Source: Scenedesmus sp. ARA3 | Lineage: Eukaryota; Chlorophyta; Chlorophyceae; Sphaeropleales; Scenedesmaceae | DNA length: 64,000 nt | Direction of reading: 5' to 3' | Assembly: GCA_004335835.1 (NCBI GenBank) | Contig: RWJK01000755.1 | Location: 1-64,000 of the forward strand | Shown: piece after piece, positions 10,330 through 22,511 of the stretch | Layout: each line of letters begins with the position of its first letter | How positions within the stretch are numbered: the stretch's first letter is position 1 | The notes under the pieces: model-generated | The model's input: only the letters and a program-made list of their open reading frames with translations | The model's database searches: none | What the model was told of the DNA's origin: nothing | Position numbers and translations under genes: made by a program

Positions 10330-11693
10330 CTTGCGCAGTCTCACCGTACAGTCTGAGCACTGCAAGGTGTGCCGGCTGTGCACCTGATGAAGTGCGAGAG
10401 AGATGCTGATCAATATGTGGGGCCTGCGAGGGCATGGGGCAGTCACCACGATTGTCGCAGTATCCGCATGCCGGCCACATCGGTACCAAGATGCTGGTCA
10501 ATGTGCAGCACTGGTGTGCAATGACGTCCGCAACTTTGTAGAGCGCAGTGGCATCGAAACAGCAGCAGGGGCTGCAAGCCTTGATTGCTTGAAAACCTGG
10601 AATCCCTGAACAGCTGCTGAACCGGCGCGGCTGCAGCATCCTGCAGTCGTAGTGCAGCAAGCAAGGTTGCATGTGACACAAAATGCAAGTTTGACTTGAC
10701 GTGGGGGCGTCGAGTATGCAGCTGACTGTTGTGTACATTGACACATTGATTTGGATGATGTTCACAGAGAGTTTGCATATAGCATGTAAGCATGTAGACA
10801 TCCTGAGCACTGGTGCACGATGTGTTATAAAGTTGTGTATGGGTTGCAGTTGTAATACTCTGTGATGTTGGTGGACATGACTCCAATGATTGGTGTGGCA
10901 TTGTTTTTGAACCACAGCTGTGCTTCTGATGATGGCACCAATGCTTTGTTGACTCTCAAGGCCCAACCGTGCATCAAACATCAATCCTGAAGCTTTTTTA
11001 TTGCGATCAACTTTCTAGCGAACGCCTGCATGTGCAGGCCAGCAAATGTCTGATGTCTTGCCACCACGTGCACTGGTGCACGCCCCTTTGAACGGCATGT
11101 GTTGACACACCGTTCCTACAACAGTGGCGCGGTAATGCAATAATTCACTTTTGTGCTTGAATATACACGACAGCTGGACCGATATGCAAGCTGCAGGCAC
11201 TGCGGTCGTCACCCTCAAACAACATGACAGCTCAATGCTTGTAGCACGTGTTGAAAGGGCTGCGGCAAAGTCGAGGAGATGCGAAATATCAAGCAATACC
11301 GTAGCAATTTGTTTCAAGCAATCTATCTCTACCTGTTTGTGCAGTACACGCGCGTCTTGCTGGCACTGCAAGTCCGTTGCACAGTGCGAGACGATCAGAC
11401 ATTCAACGCGACCCTAAAGATTGAACCGAACCATCGGATTACAGAATTGCGTTAGCAGCACTGCTAGGGCTTGTGAAAAAGCAGTTGGACTTGGTGTAGT
11501 GCAGTGATGCAGGTGCTACCCAGCTCAGGGGTGCTTGTTTGCCTGCCTTTAGTATCGGGGCTCGTGGGACAGGCTGCAGCGGCGTTGTCCGGGCGGCTTG
11601 CTGGCAGCAGGTGCGTCTGCTGACACTGTTCAGTCCCGGAACCGAACTACAAGGCCTCTGAAGCAGCAACGAGCTCCGCTTGCTATCTTCTAC
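10330..11693. other. Intergenic region upstream of the hydrogenase gene
   Basis: I see no supported exon. The long minus-strand open frame (10229-10984) is Cys/His-rich, begins in no recognisable context and ends in a CTG-derived poly-Ala run, so I do not call it. The region should include the hydrogenase promoter. The upstream in-frame ATG at 11598 is an alternative start for that gene. Confidence 0.4.
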
Positions 11694-12513
11694 ATGTTGA
11701 AGAATGTGTTGTTTGCTGCACGCTGCAGCTTTGGGCGCCATGTGTCGACGTCTGGCCCCGGCTCTCAGAGCCAGAGCAAGGCAGCAGCAGCAGCTCCTGC
11801 AAGCGAGGAGCAGATGCACATGACGGTCAACGGGCGGGCAGTGACGCTTCCAAAAGGCTCCTCGATATATGATGCAGTGTCCAAGGCAGGTGGCTTTGTG
11901 CCAGTGCTGTGCAAGCACCCGCGCCTGCCCAACACCCCTGGCTCCTGCAGGTGAATGATTGCAGGACTTTTTCAAAAGGCTGCAGCAGACGCAGGGCATA
12001 TATTGGTCAGGCACATGTTGAATGTCACAGGCACATGGTTCTCCTTGCCACACTGCTCATGTCTCCAGCACACCTCTGAGTGCTTGGGTGCTGTAGGGCG
12101 TAGAAAGCAGCACTCTGGCTCCTGGTATATTATATAAGTTAAATGCAGGACTACGCTACTGCAGGCACAGGCCAAGTGTGTTGATTGCTGACTCATTTCA
12201 AAAAGCCAAATGCCACATGCCTTTGGATCTTTACGGTGCTTGTGTTTCCAGCACACCGCGTGTCAGTGCTTGCGCTCAATAGCAGGCAGAACGCAGCACT
12301 GTGATGTCTGTGCATACCAAGCGGCTTGGCAGGTGCTTCCGTCAATCATTCGTTATTGCTGTCAAGATTGCAACAGCTCTCAATAACATGCAGTCAAGAT
12401 CTTTCAATGCAGCAGCAGCAGCAGTGATTTGGGCGCGGCAGGTGATGTTGGTGTTGGTGGTGCTGCATGCAGAGGCTGCCACACAGGTGGCAGCACAAAA
12501 AAAATCAAACCAC

Positions 12514-12553
<40 letters not shown>

Positions 12554-13399
12554 CAGGGTGTGCCTTGTTGAGGTGGACAAGCGGCTCAAGCCGGCCTGCT
12601 GCACGCCAGCGCATGAGGGCGCTGTCATCAACACAGACACAGAGGACGTGAGTTTCTTGGGGAATCCACATACAGCTGTACTCCGTTTCCTTGCTGCTGC
12701 TCAACCTGCCTGCTGCCTATTGTCGTAGGTGGTGCACACTGTCACGGGCACGCTGGCGCTGCTGCGCAGCAACCACCCAAAGAACTGCATGCACCCCTGC
12801 TATTATCAAGCCGCTCTTGCTGCTGCTCCACCTGCCTGCTGCTTCCTGCCTGCTGCCTGTTATTGTAGGTGGTGCACACGGTGACGGGCACGCTGGCGCT
12901 GCTGCGCAGCAACCACCCAGAGGACTGCATGAGCTGCGATGTGAATGGCAAGTGCGAGTTCCAGGACCTGATCAACCGCTACCAGGTGAGTGGTTCAGCG
13001 CCAGGATTTTGATGAAAATGTGTGTAGGGTGTTGGGTGCGTATTGGATTTGTGTTTGTTGCAAACAGCACACCAAACAGTAGTAGGGGACACCAATGGCA
13101 AGTGCAAGCTCCAGGATCTAATCCACTGCAGAGCACCAGGTTGGGGCTAGCGCTTGTGGGGTGGTCGGTGAATTGGTGAGATTGGCAGCACTTTGCCTCA
13201 CATTTCAGGCTTTCATTGCCGTCTGTATGCAGTGCTCAACTGCAATGTCACTGTCAACGACTCTGCTCTGAGACTAGGGTAGGTGTAGTGGATGCTGCAG
13301 CATGCATGCGCCAGGATCAGTTTGTAAGTAGCACTGCTCCTGCGGGTGGTGCTGCCTGCTGCCACTGCTGCTGCCTGCTGCCGCGGCTGCTGCTGCCGC

Positions 13400-13454
<55 letters not shown>

Positions 13455-15884
13455 TGCCCAAGTGGCCCAAGCTGAAGGACGTGTCAGACGACTACATCGA
13501 GCACACCGCAACCTGGTCACTCTATGACCAGGTGAGTGGCAGGGTTCAGGGTCTGCATTGTAGAAAACGCGCACCTTCTGCCATTGTGCTTGAAAACAGC
13601 TGAGGGGCATGTCAGATGCCTACATCGAGCACACCGCAACCTGGTCACTGTGCGATCAGGTGAGCACTGTTTGCGAATGCGTTTGAAGTTGTATTCTGTT
13701 TCTGGTTGCCTTCAGCAAGCCCAGAATTCTAGGGCGTGTTGCTCAAGTGTCGCTGACAGAAGCAGCAGCAGCAGCAGCAGCAGCAGTGTCTTTCGAGTTG
13801 CCCGCTTGCCATGCAGCATGCCATGTGACAATCTTCGCGCGCCTTTGCTGGACCTGGAGGATTGCCTTGCTTGATAAAAGCATTCTTGCCTGCTCATCCT
13901 GACGGCCCTTCTGCCCGTTCGTCATGTGACATGTTGCGACATGTTATGTAACAGTCATTGCCCGCCATCAAGCTGGACCTGCAGAAGTGTATCAAGTGCA
14001 GCAGTGCTTCGTTAACCCGTTCTTGCTGGCTCACTTGACTGCTCTGCTGCCGTCTTGTCATGTAACATGTTATACCATGTTATGTAACAGTCCTCGCCCG
14101 CCATCAAGCTGGACCTGGAGAAGTGCATTAAGTGCAGCCGCTGTGTGACGACCTGCGAGGAGGTGCAGGGCATGAATGTGCTTGGCATGTTCAACAGGGG
14201 GCGGGACAGGCACATCGGCTTCTACCACGGTGAGTTGGCTGTAATTTCAGCATAGAATGTGACTGTGACGCAGCCTGACAAGCATATCGGCTTGATTTAC
14301 GGTCATTGGTGGCGCATTGCTATTTCTTTAGGGTACTGAATGGCATGGCGACCTGCGAGGAGGGCATGAACGTGCTGGGCATGTTCAACAGGGGGCGCGA
14401 CAGGCACATCGGCTTCTACCACGGTGGGTTGGCTGATGTCTCAACGTGTTGTTGAATTGATTTGAGTGTGCTGAGCGTGCTGTGCGTGCTGCGCTAATCT
14501 GTTCCGGGGCGACAGGCACATCGGCCTATTTTACAGCGTTTCTCAGTGCATTACTGTTTCTTGGGGATGTTGAGTGGCATGACGACCTGTGAGGAGGTGC
14601 AGGGCATGAATGTGCTCAGCATGTTCAACAGGGGGCGAGACAGGCACATCGGCTTCTACCACGGTAAGTTTGGGTTGCCGGATCCCTGCTTTAAAGTAAC
14701 TGAGCGTGCTGATCGTGCTGTATTAGCCTGTTATTGCCTCGACAGGGACAGTGGCCTAGATTAAATATATTTAAGTGCATTACTGTGTTTTGAACAAACA
14801 CCTGCGAGGAGGTGCAGGGCATGAACGTGCTGGGCATGTTCAACAGGGGGCACGACAGGCGCATCGGCTTCTACCACGGTGCGTAGTTCAAAGTGCAACA
14901 AGTGCATCAAGTGTGGTCATCTTCACCTGCATCAGCCACCACAGTCAGATCTTGTCAAGTTTCATGTTGCTTCTGTGCTGCTGACGTCTGCTACAAAGCA
15001 GAGTCTGACCGCAGCTGCCCAAGTGCGTCAGATGAGGGCATGCTCACCCCCATGCGTGGCTGCCTCACGTATCAACCAATCCTGTCACCTGTTATTTTCT
15101 ATGTCATTATAATGTGTGTCACAATTCTTGTTATAACATTCTTGCAGAGTCCGACCTGGAGCTGTCCAAGTGCATTGAGTGCGGGCAGTGCGTGAGCGTG
15201 TGCCCTGTGGGGGCGCTCAGCGAGCACACCAGCTGGCGGCAGGTGCTGTCCCTGCTGCAGAGCAAACGCAAGGTGGGGGCCGGGGGGAGCATGGAAGGCG
15301 TGTCCGGCAAAGCTTGTGGCATGAGAAGCTGCTGCGGTCTGTGCGGTGCCAGCTGGCCTTTCACCAGCACCTGCTGTTTGCTGATTCCAAACAGCAAAGG
15401 GAAATTGATGTTATAAACAAAACGATTGTAGACATGGACAGCTGCCGCTTTGAAAGCCAAAGTTATAAACAATGAACGTATGTTACTGCGTTGTTGCTGC
15501 AGATCATGGTGGCACAGACTGCGCCTGCCGTGCGCGTGGCGATTGGTGAGGAGGCCGGCCTGGCTCCTGGCAGCGTCACCACTGGGCAGATGGTGGCAGG
15601 GCTCAAGCGGCTGGGCTTTGACTACGTCTTTGATACAGGTGCGTTCAAGTGTTTTTTATCTGATATAGATGCTTTTTTAGTTGGGAAAATTTACATGCAG
15701 CCATTGTTTCCTGCCAGTTTGGTGGGTTGTACCAGCTATGTAAATGTTGCAATGAATACATCACCACCAGCCACATGTGGCGGGGCTCAAGCGGCTCGGT
15801 TGGGACTACGTGTTTGAAACAGGTGGGCAATAAACTTGCTGTTTGATGTTACACATACTTGATACAGCAGAGACATGCAAGAGG

Positions 15885-15938
<54 letters not shown>

Positions 15939-16029
15939 AGACATTGCTGCTGCCTGACCATCATGGAGGAGGGCCTGGAGCTGCTTCCTTCATTGACGCT
16001 GCTGCTACTGCTTGGTATGACATCATGAC

Positions 16030-16085
<56 letters not shown>

Positions 16086-19000
16086 ACTCATTGCTGCTGC
16101 AGACTTTGCTGCTGACCTGACCATTATGGAAGAGGGCATGGAGCTGCTGCAGCGGCTCAAGCTGGCCTGGGGCTTGGAGAAGGCAGCAGGTGGGTTTTAA
16201 GTGTATGAAAGTGAAGACAGAGTTCCCTGAACTCGTTTCCAAACCTTTCCAGCTGCTTTGTAACTTTAATTTACCAAACATAAAAAAAAAGGGCCCAGAA
16301 GTTTTTTTTTTGTGTGTCTGCAGGGCCGCCGCCGCCGCCGCTTCCTATGTTCACGAGCTGCTTCCCCACCTGGGTCACCCTGGTGGAGACGGAGTACCCT
16401 GAGCTGGTCTCCCAGTGATCAATACGTTAACTACCTGCTTTTGTGTGCAGGGATGCTGCCACCGCTGCCAATAATCACCAGGTGCTGCTGTGCCTGCATC
16501 ACTCTGGTAGATCAAATGTCTCCTCATCTGCTGCTCACCAGTTTAACAACGCCTGTTTTGCCGTGCAGGGACGCCACCACCGCTTCCTATGTTCACCAGC
16601 TGCTGTCCTGCTTGGGTCACCCTGGTGGAGACGGAGTACCCTGAGCTGCTTCCCAACCTCAGCAGCTGCAAGAGCCCTCAGCAGATGATGGGGGCCACAG
16701 TCAAGGCGGTGTGGTGCAAGCGCAACAACCTGCAGGTTTGTGGTTGTGGTGTCTCTGTGCTGGCTTGTTCTGCATCTTTCATTTTGTGCAGACAATCTGA
16801 ATGTTGTGTGGTAAAGGGTTTTTATGTTGACAGAGTACCCTGCTGCTCCCCAACCTCAGCAGCTGCAAGAGCCCGCAGCAGATGATGGGGGCGACTGTCA
16901 AAGCCGTGTGGTGCAAGTGCAACAACCTGCAGGTTTGTGGTTTTGGGCTGTTTGGCAGAGCTATTGTGAATGGCAGGTAGCTGTGTGTTTTGCCGGTAGG
17001 TTGTTGTGTATACAGTGCAGCCACTGCTCAATCACAAGCTGTGTACTATGATGCTGCATCTGTAAAAAGCTGCAAGAGCCCGCAGCAGATGATAGGGGCC
17101 ATAGTCAAGTCAGTGTGGTGCAAGTGCAACAACCTGAAGGTTTGTGGTTTCAAGGCTGTTTTGCAGAGCTATTGTGGTGTTCTGACTGGCCGCATCGCTT
17201 GAGCTCAAGGGTTTGTGCATTGTCAGCATATGATGCAATTCTCATGTAACACACAGTGTTAGCCTTTATATCATAACCAATTCCTCCCAGTTGTTCATGC
17301 ACTGCTGTTCTTGTGTGTCCTCCCTTGCAGCCAGAGGACGTGTGCATTGTCAGCATCATGCCCTTCAGCTTTCTGTTGCGCAATGTTTCTTGTATAGAAA
17401 CAATATACCATTAAATCTGGCAACAAACTCAAATTGCTGTGCTTCCTTGCAGCCGGAGGACGTGTGCATGGTCAGCATCATGCCCTGCACTGCCAAGAAG
17501 CACGAGGCGGCGCGGCCTGAGGTGAGATTGATGTGGATATGCTGCCGACAAAAGATAGATATTGTCACACGCAAAGTGGCAGATGCTTCATTGCAGAATG
17601 CCTTGCACGGCCAAGAAGCACGAGGCGGCGCGGCCCGAGGTCAGCAGCTGCTGCAGATACTCAGTTGATGCAGATATGTTGCGGGTATTTGGTGCATGCG
17701 GTATCTGTGGACTGTGTGCTCCCGCTGCTGACGGTGCGGGCTGTCAACAGCTCTTCCCTGCCACAGAAGTGTCAGCGCATCCTTATGTGCCCTTTTGGCA
17801 TACGTGCTGCATCAGCTCACTGGGTTGGTGTGCATGGGGTTAGGTTGCCTCATTATGTGACATGACGCCTGCCGCTGCTGCAGATGGGCCGTGATGGCTA
17901 TAAGGATGTCGACTACGTGCTCACCACACGCGAGCTGGGGCGCATGTTCAGGTGCGCAGCTGTACATTAGCTGCATGCGTGCCTCTGCTTGGCTATCATC
18001 AGCACACAGCCAGCGTCTGAGCAGGGCCAGCTGCATTTGGTGCCACCACGCGCGAGCTGGGGCGCATGTTCAGGTGTGAAACCTTCACATTTTTCATGCT
18101 CATGCATACGTCCTGTTGTCCAGCAGGGACAAGTGTGCAACTGCGCAGCTCTTGTATCCCTCTGGCACAGCCATCTTATGAATCAGGAGCCCATGTGATA
18201 CGTTGAGGTGACGTGTCCACAGCACGTGCACAGTGCATTTACATTGCAGCGCCATGCCGTTGAGGCGAGCTTGCCGTCGCTGCTGCTGCTGCGGTTGCTG
18301 CTGCCGCTGCTGCTACATTATGTGGGGTGTAGATTCCAGCGCATTGACATGGCCTCCCTGCCCAAGGATTCATATGACGACCCCATGGGCACCGGATCAG
18401 GTACGAGTTACATCAACTTTGTCATCTTTGCCGCTTCATTTGTGGTACCAATGTTAGCTTGCCCGCAATGCCAAGCATCGTGTGCAGATGATGAGTGCAG
18501 CAGGAAACTACTTCAAACGGTCCCGATTTCTGTGTTCTGTGGCGTCCTTGCAGTCGTCTGTGGCTGCCTGGTCACAGCGTGCTTAACGCGTTGCATGGTT
18601 CAGGCAACTTGTTCATCCCGACTGCAATCTCTCTGCCAAAAACACTACCTGCCTGAACCACTGCTGCTCTGTGCACCCTGTATGCGTGCAGGCGCTGGTG
18701 TGCTATTTGGCAACACGGGAGGCGTGATGGCAGAGTGCTCACACCTGCGTTGACTGGTCATTCCTGAACATGCTGGCCTGGCCGTGCTGCCTTGCAAATG
18801 ATGCATGCCTGCAGGCGCTGGCGTGCTGTTTGGCAACACGGGCGGCGTAGTGGTTAGTCTCGTAACTGCCTTCTATGCGTTGCAATCCTGCAAACATTGC
18901 CCAAACCCCAGTGCCTATCTGCGTGCAGGCGCTGGCGTGCGGTTTGGCAACACGGGTAGGGTGATGGCAGAGTGCTAACATCTGCGTCAACTGGCCATTT

Positions 19001-21269
19001 CTGAACATGCTGGCCTGGCCGTGCTGCCTTGCAAATGATATATGCGTGCAGGTGCTGGCGTGATGTTTGGCAACACTATTGGCGTGATGGCAGAGTGCTA
19101 ATACCTGCGCTGACTGGTCATTCCTGAAAATGCTGACCTGGCCGTGCTGCCCTGCAAATGATGCATGCCTGCAGGCGCTGGCGTGCTGTTTGGCAACACA
19201 GTCAGTCATGAAGCATCAACGATGTTTAAATCAGGGTCAAAAAAGGCTCAATCATGTATCTGTGTGTATGCCTGCAGGGGCTGGCGTTCTGTTTGGCAAC
19301 ACGGGCGGCGTGATGGCAGAGTGCCAACACCTGCGTTGACTGGTCATTTCAGAAAGTGCTGGCCTGTCCGTGCTGTCCTGCAAATGATGTACGCCTGCAG
19401 GTGCTGGTGTGCTGTTTGGCAACACGGGCGGGGTGATGGAGGCGGCTGTGCGCACAGTCTACGAGGTGGTCACTGGCAAGGTGCGACATCCCTGTGGGAG
19501 AGCAAGATAGTGTGCACGCAGAGTAGTTTACGTGTTTCAGGATTTCATTCTGCACTTTCGGTGCACTCTTTTTTGCAGTGAGCGAGGTGGTCGCAGACAG
19601 TGTGAGCTGTGTTTGGGCTGTTGTTAAGGTGTGGATCTGCCATTGCGCTCCTAAGCTTGGAGACGGTTTGGCGGCGTGATGGAGGCGGCTGTGCGCACCG
19701 TCTACGAGGTGGTCACAGGCAAGGTGAGAGGCGGTCCACGGCCTCAAGGGCACAACAGACGCGTCCCTGCAGCTGCTGTAATGATTAGAATTCTGCACCC
19801 GCTGCAGCTGCAGCTGGACGGCAACACCACCAACCGTGGCTGGACCCATCGATGTGGATTTTGATTCTGAACGTTCACATGTTGCTCATTGCATGTCCTA
19901 CGCTTGCAGGAGTTGCCACATCTGAGCCTGGAGGCAGTCCGCGGCCTCAAAGGAACCAAGGAGGCCTCCCTGCAGCTGCAGCTGGATGGTGACACCACCA
20001 AGACTGTGCGTGTAGCAGTGTGCAGCGGCGTGGTCAATGCACGCAAGCTGGTTGAGGATGTGAGGGCAGGCAGGGCAAACTACGACTTTGTCGAGGTGAG
20101 AGCATCTTTGCCAGAACGCCTTATTGTCAGGCTGCTTTGGAGAGTGAAAAGAGTGTGGTTCAAGGTGTGCAGCGGCGTGGTCAATGCGCGCAAGCTGTTT
20201 GACAATGTGCGTGCAGGCTGAGCACAGTGTGATTCTGTTGAGGTTGGTACTCTGCGCATTTGCACGCGCTGCATTGAGTGAGCTGTGGGGTTTGGAAAGT
20301 GTGCAGCGGCGTGGTCAATGCACACAAGCTGGTTGAAGATGTGCGGGCTGGAAGCGCAAATGCCTTTTTCTGCAGGTCGTGTCCTGCCTCAGGTGCTGAA
20401 CAGTGAGCCAATCAGCACAAACACACGCAAGTTTGACTATGGTTGACCAAGTGGACCAAGTTTGACCGACCGACCCTTACTGCTGTGCCCCTGCAGGTTA
20501 CGTTCGCCGCGGCGGCTGCATAGGCAGTGGCAGCTAGCCAGAGACCCAGGGCCTAACATGCTGCCATATTTGAACAAGTCAACCCAGTTTTGACCAATGT
20601 TTGACCACGTTTGACCGACCTGTAGCCTTGCTGCTGTGCCGCCGCAGGTAATGTCCTGCCGGCGGCCAGCGCAAAGGGTCCCAACGTGCTGCAAGTTCAC
20701 CAATGTGAATCAATTTGTGTATGTTTGACCAAGTTTGACCAACTTTCTGTGCCCCTGCAGGTCATGTCCTGCCCTGGCGGCTGCATTGGAGGTGGTGGCC
20801 AGCCCAAAACAAAGGGGCCTGATGTGCTGCAGCGGCGCATGGCTGCTGTGTACAGCATCGACAGCAACATGCACCTGCGCAAGAGCCATGAGAACCCGCA
20901 GATCAAGGTGCGTTGCAGTGCTGTTTCGGGAACTACTATGTTTAAAAGTATGCTGCTTGTCCCTGCCAAGGACCCGCGGATCAAGGCAAGGCGGGATAGG
21001 GTAAGTGCTGAGGTGTTTGTCACTTTGTTGTGACCGGGTATGCCGCATCGACAGCAACATGCACCTGCGGAAGAGCCACGGAGTCCAAAGATCAAGGTGG
21101 GTGTCGTGGGGGAGTCAATAGTGGTGCCAGCTGCAATTGGTACTTGCTGTTTGTTATACCTTGATGAACAGCATGGACAGCAGACGTGCACATGCGCAGG
21201 GGGCATGAAATTCGTAAACCTGGCGACTTTGAAGGCCACGTATGCACCCAAGTTGTTTCCTTCTTCTCC

Positions 21270-21320
<51 letters not shown>

Positions 21321-21690
21321 GCAGAAGCTGTATGCTGACGAGCTGGGCAAGCCAAACAGTGAGGAGGCACACCACCTGCTGCACACAAAGTACCACGACC
21401 GCAGCACAGAGGTGAGCACAGACGGTGAACTATAGGTGCCAGTACTGCTGCTGCTGTGACGGCTGCTGTCACTGCAGCTGCGCTATGCTGCCATACCGGT
21501 TCATCTGGCAGTGCAGTCTGCCAGACTTGGCAGACTTGATCAAGTTGTGATCACAGCAACAATTCAACAGCTCTCGCATCATGCTGCTCCTTCGTTCTTT
21601 TGCTGCTGATGCAGAGGGGCTCCGGAGCAGTCTATCGCAAGGAGGATTCACCAATGCCTGAAGAGGTAGCAGCAGCTAACTCAATCTCAC

Positions 21691-21727
<37 letters not shown>

Positions 21728-21859
21728 TCTGTCATTTTCTGCTGCTGCAGAGGGGCTCCGGAGCAGTCTTTACCAAGGAGGATGCTCCAATGCCTGAAGC
21801 AGCGGCAGCAACTAACTCAATATCATCACTGCTGCTGCTGCTGCTGCTGTTGCTGCTGC

Positions 21860-21898
<39 letters not shown>

Positions 21899-22133
21899 AG
21901 AGGGGCTCCGGAGCAGTCTTTGCCAAGGAGGATGCTCCAATGCCTGAAGAGGTGGCAGCAGCTAACTCAATCTTACCGCTGCTACCGCTGCTGCTGCTCC
22001 TTCTGTCTTTTGCTGCTGCTGCTGCAGAGGGGCTCCGGAGCAGTCTTTGCCAAGGAGGACGCACCAAAACCTAAAGAAGCAGCAGCATCAAAAATCCATC
22101 TCACCGCTGCTGCCGCTGCGGCTGACCCTTGTG

Positions 22134-22192
<59 letters not shown>

Positions 22193-22270
22193 AGAGGGGC
22201 TCCGAGGCAGTCTTCCGCAAGGAGGATGCCCCAATGCCCGAGGAGGTGGCAGCAGCGACACAATCTCACA

Positions 22271-22315
<45 letters not shown>

Positions 22316-22443
22316 TTCTTCTTTTGCTGCTGCTGCAGAGGGGCACCGGGTCAGCGTTTGCGAAGGAGGATGCACCAATGCCGCAAGAGGTGGCAGCAGC
22401 CAACTCAATCTCACTGCTGCTGCCGCTGCTGCTGACCCTTCTG

Positions 22444-22511
<68 letters not shown>

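Noticed and set aside
10229..10984. 251-aa minus-strand open frame
   Set aside because: Cys/His/Ser-rich without a domain, ends in a CTG-derived poly-Ala run, no splice context; probably chance.
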